Notes: generated by a model from the sequence alone, not told the origin. A DNA stretch of 64,000 nt from CAZEQK01 sp964514395 (GCA_964514395.1 CAZEQK010000010.1:1-64000); one strand, 5' to 3'; positions 44,904-53,245 are shown, numbered from the stretch's first letter. A program made the numbers and translations.

Positions 44904-45386
44904 ATGGATACTAATTGGCTAATAAATAATTTTGGTAATTTAGATATCATATGGGTACAACTTGTATTGTTATTTATAGGCATCCTATTTATCATAATTG
45001 CCATGTTTCGACCAAAAGAGAATAGTTTCATAGAAGAAAAAACCGAGAAAATTTTTGAGGATTTTATTACTCAAATGGACTTAGAAAACGAAGAGGTTAT
45101 CAAAAAAATAAAGCAAATACAAAATGAATTACCTCTAAAATTGAAAGAAAAGATGGAACTGCTCGAAAGAAGATTAGAAAAAGTAGAACAACAAAATATT
45201 ATTCAACCATTTAATCAAGAGAGTAAACAAGAAAGCAATCCACAAATCAACCAAAAATATGAAGAGGTTTTTAGGCTTTATGAATCTGGAGAGAGTGTGG
45301 ATAGCATTGCGAAAAAAACTAAAATGGGACATGCAGAAATAAAACTAATATTAGAGCTATCTAGGAAAGGGTTCAAATATGTTTAA
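44904..45386 (+). CDS. SwrB-like (DUF6115) membrane-anchored protein
   Basis: ATG 44904 behind GGTGAT is preferred over TTG 44886. The product of 160 residues has one transmembrane helix (IIWVQLVLLFIGILFIIIAM), a coiled coil (residues about 40-105) and a C-terminal helix-turn-helix-like motif (EEVFRLYESGESVDSIAKKT, then GHAEIKLILELSRKG). The layout and place after sigD match B. subtilis SwrB, which activates flagellar export assembly. It overlaps the next gene by 8 nt. Confidence 0.75.
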   Translation: MDTNWLINNFGNLDIIWVQLVLLFIGILFIIIAMFRPKENSFIEEKTEKIFEDFITQMDLENEEVIKKIKQIQNELPLKLKEKMELLERRLEKVEQQNIIQPFNQESKQESNPQINQKYEEVFRLYESGESVDSIAKKTKMGHAEIKLILELSRKGFKYV

Positions 45387-45993
45387 GAGTAGAAATTTCT
45401 TTATAGGGCTTGGTATTGGTTTAATTATCAGCAGCATGATCCTTATGCTATATACTAACTCTACTAATAAAACAATAAGTGATATCACTTCAAGAAGTGA
45501 CATCACTATCACTTTAGACAAAAGTAATGAATTAACATTAGATGAACTCAAGGGAATAGCTGCTGATAAAGATCTATTTTTATATACAAAGACCGATATT
45601 GACAACCTAAAGGCAAGTTTGACAGATGAAGTTAAGAATGAATTAAGTAAAAAAAATAATCCTCCTACTGTAGATAATTCAAACAGTGATAATGCGAATA
45701 AAGATAGTGCTATTAGTGATAGTACAAATACGACTTCTGAAGATACGAATGCTAATAAAACCAATAACGATAATTCGGAAAAAGTCATTTATTTTTCGAT
45801 ACCAGATGGTATGAGGTCAGAGCAAGTGGCTGATTATTTAGTTGAAATAGGTATTCTAAAGGAAAAAAATAAGTTCCTTGATATTCTAGAAAAAAAACAT
45901 TTAGCAACAAAAATTATTGCGGGAACCTATAAGTATGACAAGGTTTTAATAACAGAGGAATTAGTGAAGCTTCTAACAGAAGCAAAACAATAG
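45379..45993 (+). CDS. MltG/YceG-like N-terminal domain protein
   Basis: The 204-residue protein has an N-terminal transmembrane helix (IGLGIGLIISSMILMLY), a Ser/Asn/Asp-rich low-complexity stretch (about 95-130) and a C-terminal LysM-like domain (YFSIPDGMRSEQVADYLVEI, then KIIAGTYKYDKV), which resembles the N-terminal part of endolytic transglycosylase MltG. The catalytic domain of MltG, with its Glu in the EAS region, is missing. It may bind peptidoglycan only. It is the last gene of the fla/che operon. Confidence 0.65.
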   Translation: MFKSRNFFIGLGIGLIISSMILMLYTNSTNKTISDITSRSDITITLDKSNELTLDELKGIAADKDLFLYTKTDIDNLKASLTDEVKNELSKKNNPPTVDNSNSDNANKDSAISDSTNTTSEDTNANKTNNDNSEKVIYFSIPDGMRSEQVADYLVEIGILKEKNKFLDILEKKHLATKIIAGTYKYDKVLITEELVKLLTEAKQ

Positions 45994-46011
45994 ATGGATC
46001 ACACATTGGAT

Positions 46012-46070
46012 AAAGACTAGCTAGCTAATATAGTATGAGATCTAATTCGATGTTGCATCCTAGTCTTTTT
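46012..46070 (+). terminator. long-loop terminator ending the fla/che operon
   Basis: AAAGACTAG (46012-46020) pairs with CTAGTCTTT (46060-46068), followed by TTT and AT. The 39-nt loop contains the rpsB promoter -35. The long loop makes this less certain than the other terminators. Confidence 0.5.
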
Positions 46071-46081
46071 TATGTTATATT
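46053..46081 (+). promoter_or_regulatory. sigma-A promoter for rpsB
   Basis: TTGCAT at 46053-46058 and TATATT at 46076-46081 are 17 bp apart. Transcription would start near 46088, leaving a leader of about 100 nt before rpsB. The -35 overlaps the 3' arm of the preceding terminator. Confidence 0.7.
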
Positions 46082-46087
46082 ATTCTT

Positions 46088-46191
46088 CGGTGTTAAATAC
46101 ACACGTATGTGGATTACATTACTGGTTCTGGAAACAGTGGTAATGATAGACGAAGCATGCGGAGGGAAAAAACCAAAGGAGGTGTTGGGGT
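46088..46191 (+). promoter_or_regulatory. rpsB: rpsB structured leader
   Basis: The leader contains ATTACATTACTG and CAGTGGTAAT-like arms forming a two-part stem with loop GTTCTGGAAA, then an unpaired AGACGAAGCATGCGGAGGG stretch and the AAAGGAGGTG of rpsB. A ribosomal-protein leader is plausible (S2 autoregulation is known in other bacteria), but no known Rfam family was recognised. The ORF crossing it (46035-46256) has no ribosome binding site. Confidence 0.4.
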
Positions 46192-46890
46192 ATGGCAGTT
46201 ATATCTATGAAGCAATTATTAGAAGCTGGAGTTCATTTCGGACACCAAACTCGTAGATGGAATCCAAAAATGGATCGCTATATCTTCACTGAAAGAAATG
46301 GAATTTATATTATTGACTTGCAAAAAACAGTTAAAAAGGTTGAAGATGCTTATAACTTCGTGAAAGAGGTTGCAGCATCTGGGAAAAGTATCCTTTTTGT
46401 AGGAACGAAAAAACAAGCACAAGATTCTGTGAAAGATGAATCAGAGCGTGTAGGAGCGTTTTACATTAACCAACGTTGGTTAGGTGGAACCTTAACAAAT
46501 TTCTCGACGATACGCAAACGTATTGATCGACTTAAAAAGCTAGAAACAATGGAAGAAGATGGAACCTTTGACGTATTACCTAAAAAAGAGGTTATCATTT
46601 TAAGAAAAGAAAAGGATCGTTTGGATAAGTTTTTATCAGGGATTAAAGGAATGACTGATTTGCCTGGAGCACTATTTGTAGTTGATCCACGCAAAGAGCG
46701 CATTGCAGTTGCGGAAGCCCGTAAATTAGGTATCCCAATTGTCGGAATTGTTGATACAAACTGTGATCCCGATGAAATAGATTATGTAATACCTGGCAAT
46801 GATGATGCAATTCGTGCTGTTAAACTATTAACAGAAAAAATGGCAGAAGCCTATTTAGAAGGTAAACAAGGCGAACAAACTATTGATTAA
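46192..46890 (+). CDS. rpsB: 30S ribosomal protein S2
   Basis: S2 binds the 30S head-body junction near the mRNA exit. The 232-residue protein starts MAVISMKQLLEAGVHFGHQ and has NPKMDRYIFTERNGIYIIDL, FVGTKKQAQDSV, NQRWLGGTLTNF and DPRKERIAVAEARKLGIPIV, all family blocks. AAAGGAGGTG provides a strong ribosome binding site. tsf follows after a hairpin, as in most bacteria. Confidence 0.98.
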   Translation: MAVISMKQLLEAGVHFGHQTRRWNPKMDRYIFTERNGIYIIDLQKTVKKVEDAYNFVKEVAASGKSILFVGTKKQAQDSVKDESERVGAFYINQRWLGGTLTNFSTIRKRIDRLKKLETMEEDGTFDVLPKKEVIILRKEKDRLDKFLSGIKGMTDLPGALFVVDPRKERIAVAEARKLGIPIVGIVDTNCDPDEIDYVIPGNDDAIRAVKLLTEKMAEAYLEGKQGEQTID

Positions 46891-46898
46891 TAATGAAG

Positions 46899-46938
46899 GG
46901 TGGCCTGAGGGTAAATAACCCTTGCCATCTTTTTTTTA
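46899..46938 (+). terminator. terminator or attenuator between rpsB and tsf
   Basis: GGTGGCCTGAGGGT pairs imperfectly with ACCCTTGCCATC across an AAATA loop and is followed by eight T. Because rpsB-tsf is usually co-transcribed, it may only reduce tsf read-through. Confidence 0.8.
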
Positions 46939-47019
46939 TGTATTGATTTCTATTTTAAGTTAGTTTTATAGGTTAATGTACTGAGTACATATTATTCATA
47001 TTGAAGGAGGATATAAAAC

Positions 47020-47670
47020 ATGGCAATTACAGCTTCAATGGTTAAAGAACTCCGTGAAAAAACTGGTGCAGGAATGATGGATTGTAAAAAAGCACTTACA
47101 GAATCTAATGGAGATATGGAAAAAGCTACTGAAATACTTCGTGAAAAAGGTATCGCATCTGCTGATAAGAAATCAGGACGTATCGCTGCTGATGGTTTAG
47201 TTGAATCATATATTCACTCAAATGGACGTATAGGTGTATTAGTTGAAGTGAACTGTGAAACTGATTTTGTTGCGAAAACGGATGAATTTAAAGCTTTTGT
47301 AAGAGACGTTGCGATGCACATCGCTGCAACCAATCCAAAATATCTTAATCGTGAAGAAGTAGATACTACTGATATTGAAAAAGAACGTGAAATTTTGAAA
47401 CAACAAGCAATTAATGAAGGGAAACCTGAAAAGATTGTTGAAAAAATGGTTGACGGTAGAATTGAAAAGTATTATAAGGAAATTTGTTTACTAGAGCAGC
47501 CATTTGTAAAGGATACTGATAAAACAATTGAGCAGCTTGTAAAAGAACAAATTGCAAAAATCGGTGAAAATGTTAATATCCGTCGTTTTGCAAGATACGA
47601 ATTAGGAGAAGGTATTGAGAAAAAAGAAGATAACTTTGTTGAAGAGGTTATGGCTCAAGCAAAGAGATAA
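47020..47670 (+). CDS. tsf: elongation factor Ts, short form
   Basis: EF-Ts exchanges GDP for GTP on EF-Tu. The 216-residue protein has the N-terminal UBA-like domain (MVKELREKTGAGMMDCKKAL) and the core motif VLVEVNCETDFVAKTDEF. It is about 75 residues shorter than the B. subtilis protein (roughly 293), lacking part of the duplicated core. The short form is known from Paenibacillus-like and thermophilic relatives. AAGGAGG precedes the ATG. A 7-bp inverted repeat, ATGTACT/AGTACAT, lies at 46976-46990. Confidence 0.96.
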   Translation: MAITASMVKELREKTGAGMMDCKKALTESNGDMEKATEILREKGIASADKKSGRIAADGLVESYIHSNGRIGVLVEVNCETDFVAKTDEFKAFVRDVAMHIAATNPKYLNREEVDTTDIEKEREILKQQAINEGKPEKIVEKMVDGRIEKYYKEICLLEQPFVKDTDKTIEQLVKEQIAKIGENVNIRRFARYELGEGIEKKEDNFVEEVMAQAKR

Positions 47671-47694
47671 ATGATAATCAATAAATGTTATTAT

Positions 47695-47726
47695 AAATAG
47701 GAACACCACTTGTGTTCCTATTTTTC
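47695..47726 (+). terminator. terminator after tsf
   Basis: A perfect 12-bp stem, AAATAGGAACAC/GTGTTCCTATTT, with loop CACTT is followed by TT. It ends the rpsB-tsf unit. Confidence 0.9.
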
Positions 47727-47770
47727 ACATCTGTAAAAAATATGTATATTGCTTTCCCCTTAAAGATATC

Positions 47771-47796
47771 ACTTGGCGTAAGCCAAGTTTTCTTTT
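47771..47796 (+). terminator. second hairpin upstream of pyrH
   Basis: ACTTGGC/GCCAAGT with a GTAA loop runs into TTTCTTTT, about 45 bp past the tsf terminator and 85 bp before pyrH. It may be a backup terminator or an attenuator in the pyrH leader. Confidence 0.65.
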
Positions 47797-47880
47797 AGGT
47801 ACTTTAGAAATCACTTAATATTATTAAATAAGCAGGAAAAAAAAGTTTTATGTAGAATACAAAAAGCGGAGGTCTACATA

Positions 47881-48624
47881 ATGAATAAACCACATTACAA
47901 ACGTATAGTTCTAAAATTAAGCGGAGAAGCTTTAGCTGGTGAATTAGGCTTTGGCATTGATGCAGATGTCATTTCATCAATTGCGAATCAAGTAAAAGAT
48001 ATAGTAGAACTAGGTGTAGAAGTTGCTATTGTAGTTGGTGGAGGGAACATATGGCGTGGAATAGCTGGCAGTGCTAAAGGCATGGACCGAGCTACTGCGG
48101 ATTATATGGGGATGTTAGCTACAGTTATGAATTCTTTGGCGTTACAGGATGCTTTAGAAAATACCAATGTCCCAACAAGAATGCAAACCTCAATTGAGAT
48201 GAGGCAAGTGGCAGAACCATATATAAGAAGAAGGGCGATTCGCCATCTTGAAAAGAATAGAGTTGTTATTTTTGCGGGAGGTACAGGCAATCCTTATTTT
48301 TCAACGGATACAACCGCTGCTTTACGAGCTGCTGAAATAGAAGCTGACGTTATACTGATGGCAAAAAATAATATTGATGGTGTTTATTCAGCAGATCCAG
48401 CAAAAATTAAAAATGCCGTAAAATATGATACAATAACCTACTTAGACGTTTTGAAAAATGGTTTAGGTGTAATGGATTCAACTGCATCATCATTAAGTAT
48501 GGATAATAAAATTCCAATGATCGTATTTAATATTTCTAAAGAAGGAAATATTAAAAGAGTAGTGATGGGTGAAAAGATTGGTACAATTATTGGGGGGGAA
48601 TACAATTATGATGGAAACAATTAA
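47881..48624 (+). CDS. pyrH: UMP kinase
   Basis: UMP kinase makes UDP from UMP with ATP. The 247-residue amino-acid-kinase-fold protein has VLKLSGEALAGE (9-20), IVVGGGNIWRG, FAGGTGNPYFSTDTTAALRA and MAKNNIDGVYSADP. GCGGAGG precedes the ATG. Its 3' end overlaps the start of frr by 17 nt, so the two are translationally coupled. Confidence 0.97.
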   Translation: MNKPHYKRIVLKLSGEALAGELGFGIDADVISSIANQVKDIVELGVEVAIVVGGGNIWRGIAGSAKGMDRATADYMGMLATVMNSLALQDALENTNVPTRMQTSIEMRQVAEPYIRRRAIRHLEKNRVVIFAGGTGNPYFSTDTTAALRAAEIEADVILMAKNNIDGVYSADPAKIKNAVKYDTITYLDVLKNGLGVMDSTASSLSMDNKIPMIVFNISKEGNIKRVVMGEKIGTIIGGEYNYDGNN

Positions 48625-49165
48625 AAACGACGCTAAAAGTAGAATGGAAAAAGCTATAGGATCTTTAAAAAAAGAACTTGCTACGGTTAGAGCTGGAAGA
48701 GCAAATACTTCTTTATTAGATAAAATCGTAGTAGAATATTATGGAGCTCAAACACCATTAAATCAATTAGCAAATATCAATACGCCTGATACAAGAACTA
48801 TTATTGTACAACCATGGGATAAAGGTGCTTTGACAGATGTTGAAAAAGCGATTCAAAAAGCAGATCTTGGCATCACTCCTAATAATGATGGTAGTGTAAT
48901 TCGAATTAATATTCCACAGTTAACAGAGGAAAGAAGAAAAGAGCTTGTGAAATTAATTAAGAAAATTGGAGAAGAAAGCAAGGTAGCGATTCGCAACATA
49001 AGAAGAGATGCGAATGATGAAATGAAAAAACTTGAGAAAAACGGGGACATTTCTGAAGATGATTCTAAAAGAGCAGTAGATGAGATTCAGAAGCTAACAA
49101 ACCTGAATATAGATGGCATTGATAACATCATTGCAAATAAAGAAAAGGATATTATGGAAGTTTAA
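48608..49165 (+). CDS. frr: ribosome recycling factor
   Basis: RRF splits post-termination ribosomes with EF-G. ATG 48608 (or 48611) follows GGGGGGG at 48591-48597; the frame upstream to 48569 lies inside pyrH. The product of 185 residues has VRAGRANTSLLDKI, YYGAQTPLNQLANI, IPQLTEERRKELVKLIKK and RNIRRDANDEMKKLEK, the long-helix motifs of the family. Confidence 0.96.
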   Translation: MMETIKNDAKSRMEKAIGSLKKELATVRAGRANTSLLDKIVVEYYGAQTPLNQLANINTPDTRTIIVQPWDKGALTDVEKAIQKADLGITPNNDGSVIRINIPQLTEERRKELVKLIKKIGEESKVAIRNIRRDANDEMKKLEKNGDISEDDSKRAVDEIQKLTNLNIDGIDNIIANKEKDIMEV

Positions 49166-49177
49166 TATGGACAGTAT

Positions 49178-49207
49178 ATCCCCCCATGTTATTAGGGGGG
49201 ATTATTT
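49178..49207 (+). terminator. terminator after frr
   Basis: ATCCCCCC/GGGGGGAT with loop ATGTTATTA is followed by TATTTT. It separates frr from uppS. Confidence 0.8.
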
Positions 49208-49231
49208 TACAAACTGGAGATGGAGGCAGTT

Positions 49232-50002
49232 ATGCTAAAGGGGATTTTTTCTAAGAATAGAAATAACCAAAAGAAAAAGATAGTTATAACAGATATAAAT
49301 AAAAATAGTGTTCCTGAACATGTAGCAATTATCATGGATGGCAATGGAAGATGGGCAAAAAGAAAGGGTTTGCCAAGGATAGCAGGTCACAGGGCTGGTA
49401 TGAAGGCTATAAAGAACGCTGTGAAAATAGCAGATCAATTAGGTGTTAAAATATTAACCCTATATGCCTTTTCCACAGAAAATTGGAATCGACCAGAGGA
49501 TGAAGTGAAATTTTTAATGGCCCTCCCCCAGGAATTTTTAGCAAAAGAAATTGATGAACTTGTTCAAAACAATGTGAAAGTAAAAGTAATGGGGTTTTTA
49601 GAAAAAATACCAGAGCATACCCTTCAGGCTGTAATGGAAGCAGAAAGACAAACAAAAAACAACACAGGTCTTATTTTAAACTTTGCTTTAAATTATGGTA
49701 GTCGAAATGAAATTATTCATGCAACCAAGCTTATTGTTGATGATGTTATTTCTGGTAAAATAGATAGAGATCATATAAATGAGCAAACCTTTAGAAATTA
49801 CTTACTTACCAATCAATACCCTGACCCCGATCTTCTCATCAGAACAAGTGGGGAAAAAAGAATAAGTAATTTTTTATTATGGCAGTTAGCATATGCTGAA
49901 TTATGGTTTACACCTGTGTATTGGCCAGATTTTAATAAAGAATTTTTTTTAGAAGCTATTTATGATTTTCAAAATAGAAAAAGAAGGTTTGGCGGATTAT
50001 AG
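49232..50002 (+). CDS. uppS: undecaprenyl diphosphate synthase
   Basis: UppS adds eight cis-isoprene units to farnesyl diphosphate to make the cell-wall lipid carrier. ATG 49232 is chosen because GGAGG lies inside the longer frame from 49220. The product of 256 residues has the catalytic block IIMDGNGRWAKRKGLPRIAG with its Asp, then LYAFSTENWNRP, RTSGEKRISNFLLWQLAYAE and the metal-binding end. An Arg/Lys-rich N-terminal extension (NRNNQKKK) is longer than usual. Confidence 0.96.
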   Translation: MLKGIFSKNRNNQKKKIVITDINKNSVPEHVAIIMDGNGRWAKRKGLPRIAGHRAGMKAIKNAVKIADQLGVKILTLYAFSTENWNRPEDEVKFLMALPQEFLAKEIDELVQNNVKVKVMGFLEKIPEHTLQAVMEAERQTKNNTGLILNFALNYGSRNEIIHATKLIVDDVISGKIDRDHINEQTFRNYLLTNQYPDPDLLIRTSGEKRISNFLLWQLAYAELWFTPVYWPDFNKEFFLEAIYDFQNRKRRFGGL

Positions 50003-50026
50003 ATTGTAATCCAAAGGGGTGTCAGA

Positions 50027-50812
50027 ATGAAAGAAAGAATTATTACTGGGTTAATTGGTGGAATCGCCTTTTTATTCTTTGTTTGGTATGGTGGTGTTCC
50101 CTATTCTATATTTTTATTGATACTTGCTGTAGTCGGTTATTATGAATTCCTTAAAATGAATGATACAATCATATACTCAGCAGAGGGTTTGGTTGGAGTT
50201 TTTATTGTGATAATGATTATTTTCATAGAAAATCAAAATACTTACTTTACATACATATCATTTAAATACATTATTTTAACAGCAATCGTATTGATGTTAA
50301 TTCTTACTGTAATTAAGAAAAACAAGGTCAGCTTTGATCATGTTTCTAAACTTCTTGTAGGTGCTTTATATATCAGTTTAGGGTTTTCATACATGCTTAC
50401 TACTCGTTTAGTATCAAATGGGTTGAATTTAACACTTTTAATACTATTGATCACATGGGCCACTGATTCAGGAGCTTATTTTGTTGGTAAAAATTTTGGA
50501 AAACACAAATTGTGGCCACAAATTAGTCCTAAAAAAACAATTGAAGGATCTATTGGTGGAATCATTCTTGCTCTACTCGTAGGTCTTATAGCTAACTATA
50601 TATTACATGCTTTTGCTTATACATTTACTATAGAAATAGCTTTAATCATTTCAATCGTGGGTCAATTAGGTGATTTAGTGGAATCTGCATTAAAAAGAGC
50701 TAAAAATGTAAAGGATTCTGGGAGACTTTTACCTGGTCATGGTGGAGTACTTGACCGATTCGATAGCCTTATTTTCATCTTTCTTGTATTACATATAATC
50801 CATTTTTATTAG
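50027..50812 (+). CDS. cdsA: phosphatidate cytidylyltransferase
   Basis: CdsA makes CDP-diacylglycerol from phosphatidate for phospholipid synthesis. The 261-residue protein has about seven membrane helices, the SPKKTIEGSIGG motif and the C-terminal signature (GRLLPGHGGVLDRFDSLIF) with the metal-binding Asp pair. AAGGGGTG precedes the ATG. It follows uppS as in most Firmicutes. Confidence 0.96.
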   Translation: MKERIITGLIGGIAFLFFVWYGGVPYSIFLLILAVVGYYEFLKMNDTIIYSAEGLVGVFIVIMIIFIENQNTYFTYISFKYIILTAIVLMLILTVIKKNKVSFDHVSKLLVGALYISLGFSYMLTTRLVSNGLNLTLLILLITWATDSGAYFVGKNFGKHKLWPQISPKKTIEGSIGGIILALLVGLIANYILHAFAYTFTIEIALIISIVGQLGDLVESALKRAKNVKDSGRLLPGHGGVLDRFDSLIFIFLVLHIIHFY

Positions 50813-50825
50813 AGGTGCATTTATC

Positions 50826-51986
50826 ATGAAGAATATTGCGGTAATAGGCTCTACAGGTTCAGTTGGAACTCAAACCCTCGATGTGGTCAGAGCACATCCA
50901 GATATGTTTCGTATTATGGCATTATCTGCAGGTTCAAATATTTCTTTATTACAGAAACAAATTCATGAGTTTTCCCCAAAAGTAGTAGCAGTAAAAAATA
51001 AAGCTTTGGCAGAGAAATTAAAAGTAGAATTTGGTAAAGATCAAATAGCTATTTTCTATGGTGAAGAGGGTTTAATCGAGGCAGCTACCTACCACAAGGT
51101 TGATTTTGTTGTTACAGCCGTTGTGGGTAGTATTGGATTAAAACCGACGCTTAAAGCGATAGAAGCAGGAAAGGCAATCGGACTTGCAAATAAAGAGACA
51201 CTTGTAACAGCTGGTCATATTGTTATGGATCTAGCAAAGGAATACCATGTACCGATCATTCCAATTGATAGTGAACATTCAGCTATCTATCAGAGTCTGC
51301 AAGGAGAGAATATTGAGAAGGTAAGAAGAATTATTTTAACTGCTTCTGGGGGATCATTTAGAGATAAATCGAGAGAAGATCTAAAAAATGTTACGATTGA
51401 GGATGCATTAAAGCATCCAAATTGGTCAATGGGTGCGAAAATCACCATTGACTCTGCAACAATGATGAATAAGGGCTTAGAAATTATTGAAGCCCATTGG
51501 TTATTTCATACACCATTTGAAAAAATCGATGTTATTATTCATCCCGAAAGTATTATCCATTCTATGGTAGAATATAATGATAAAGCAATAATCGCACAAT
51601 TAGGAACGCCGGACATGAAAGTACCTATTCAATATGCATTATCCTACCCAAATCGAGTTGATTTAAATAGTCAGCCTCTTGATTTAGTAAGTGTTGGATC
51701 GTTGCATTTTAAAAAACCAGATTTCAACAGGTTTCCTAGCTTAAAAATAGCATATCAAGCAGGTATTGAAGGAGGTACTATGCCTACAGTTTTAAATGCT
51801 GCAAATGAAGTCGTAGTTGAAGCATTTTTGCAAGGGAAAGTACCATTTATTGAAATTGAGAATATAATTCTTGGTGTTTTAGATAAGCATAATAGAATAG
51901 ATCGTCCAAACATAGAGGAGATATCATTTACAGACAAATGGGCTAGAAGCTCGGCTACAGAAATAATTGTAAGCAAAGGATGGTGA
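50826..51986 (+). CDS. dxr: 1-deoxy-D-xylulose 5-phosphate reductoisomerase
   Basis: Dxr catalyses the first committed step of the MEP isoprenoid pathway, giving precursors that UppS uses. The 386-residue protein has the NADPH motif IAVIGSTGSVGTQTLDVV (4-21), IPIDSEHSAIYQSL and NWSMGAKITIDSATMMNKGL. The end overlaps the start of rseP. IspG, the later step of the same pathway, is encoded nearby. Confidence 0.97.
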   Translation: MKNIAVIGSTGSVGTQTLDVVRAHPDMFRIMALSAGSNISLLQKQIHEFSPKVVAVKNKALAEKLKVEFGKDQIAIFYGEEGLIEAATYHKVDFVVTAVVGSIGLKPTLKAIEAGKAIGLANKETLVTAGHIVMDLAKEYHVPIIPIDSEHSAIYQSLQGENIEKVRRIILTASGGSFRDKSREDLKNVTIEDALKHPNWSMGAKITIDSATMMNKGLEIIEAHWLFHTPFEKIDVIIHPESIIHSMVEYNDKAIIAQLGTPDMKVPIQYALSYPNRVDLNSQPLDLVSVGSLHFKKPDFNRFPSLKIAYQAGIEGGTMPTVLNAANEVVVEAFLQGKVPFIEIENIILGVLDKHNRIDRPNIEEISFTDKWARSSATEIIVSKGW

Positions 51987-51991
51987 ATGAA

Positions 51992-53245
51992 TTGAATATT
52001 AAATTAATACTAGAGATTATTCTTGTATTTGCTACCATAATGTTTATTCATGAATTAGGACATTTTCTTTTTGCAAAAAAAGCAGGTATTTTCGTGCGGG
52101 AATTTTCATTGGGACTTGGACCAAAACTATTCTCTTTTGAAAAAGGAGAAACACAGTACTCCCTTAGAATCATTCCTTTTGGGGCATATGTAAGGATGGC
52201 TGGAGAAGACCCTGAAGTAACTGATATATCCTCAGGTCAAACACTTGGTTTGAAGAGAAATGCTCAAGGGATGATCACTGATATCTTTCTCGATAAAGCA
52301 AATTCTTATGAAAAAGTAAAGGTAGATGAGATTGATTTAGAGCATAAATTATATATAAAGGCTACTGATGATCAAGGAAATGAAGTGAAATATTCTGCTT
52401 CAAGAAATACAATCATCCATTATGACAGTAAAAAGAAAATTAAAATAGCACCTTGGGACCGACAATTTGGTTCTAAATCGTTAAAGGACCGCTTTGCTAC
52501 TATATTTGCTGGTCCCATGTTTAATATTATCATGGCTATTTTATTATTTTTCACCACTATTATTATGTATGGAGTACCAACTGATAAAATAATGATCAGT
52601 GAAATTAATAAAAACTCACCAGCGGAAATCGCGGGATTACAAACGGGAGATATCCTATTAGGAATTGGTAAAGAAAATGCAAAATCTTATGAAGAGATAC
52701 TCAAAGCTATTCAGGATTCCCCTGGAAAAGCTTTACCGCTCAAAATACAAAGAGACAACACAGAAAAAGTAGTTAATGTTACACCTAGTGATACGGAGGG
52801 TAAGGGACTTATTGGTGTGCAGGTGGAGCAACTCAGAAAAAAAGTTTCTCTTGCAAAATCTGCTTATCTATCATTAGATAATACTGCGAATATGGCTATT
52901 CTAATCATTGATGGCTTTGGAAAATTAGTAACAGGGCAGTTAAGTATGAATGATTTAACAGGACCTGTAGGTATCATCAGTTTTACCTCTGAACAGGCAA
53001 AAAGGGGATTATTTAATCTTTTAAATTGGACGGCGCTATTAAATTTATATATTGGTATCCTGAACTTATTACCTTTTCCAGCTCTTGATGGGAGTCGGTT
53101 AATGTTTTTAACCTTAGAAGGATTACGAGGGAAGCCAGTTGATCCACAAAAGGAGAGCATGGTACACTTCATTGGCTTTGCTTTCTTGATGTTATTGATG
53201 ATAGTTGTTACAGTTAATGATGTATCGAAATTTTTTGTCCGATAA
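51992..53245 (+). CDS. rseP: site-2 zinc metalloprotease RseP/RasP
   Basis: RseP cuts transmembrane anti-sigma factors and signal-peptide remnants in the membrane. TTG 51992 with GGTG at 51982-51985 fits; ATG 51980 inside the dxr end is the alternative. The product of 417 residues has HELGH (residues 20-24), a PDZ domain (about 195-270, NSPAEIAGLQTGDILLGIG), and the second zinc motif (NLLPFPALDGSRL). A long insertion precedes the PDZ domain (about 85-150), charged and Asp-rich. Confidence 0.95.
   Translation: MNIKLILEIILVFATIMFIHELGHFLFAKKAGIFVREFSLGLGPKLFSFEKGETQYSLRIIPFGAYVRMAGEDPEVTDISSGQTLGLKRNAQGMITDIFLDKANSYEKVKVDEIDLEHKLYIKATDDQGNEVKYSASRNTIIHYDSKKKIKIAPWDRQFGSKSLKDRFATIFAGPMFNIIMAILLFFTTIIMYGVPTDKIMISEINKNSPAEIAGLQTGDILLGIGKENAKSYEEILKAIQDSPGKALPLKIQRDNTEKVVNVTPSDTEGKGLIGVQVEQLRKKVSLAKSAYLSLDNTANMAILIIDGFGKLVTGQLSMNDLTGPVGIISFTSEQAKRGLFNLLNWTALLNLYIGILNLLPFPALDGSRLMFLTLEGLRGKPVDPQKESMVHFIGFAFLMLLMIVVTVNDVSKFFVR

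Noticed and set aside
46035..46256. 73-codon ORF across the rpsB leader
   Set aside because: It has no ribosome binding site, overlaps the rpsB start in another frame, and covers the promoter and structured leader.
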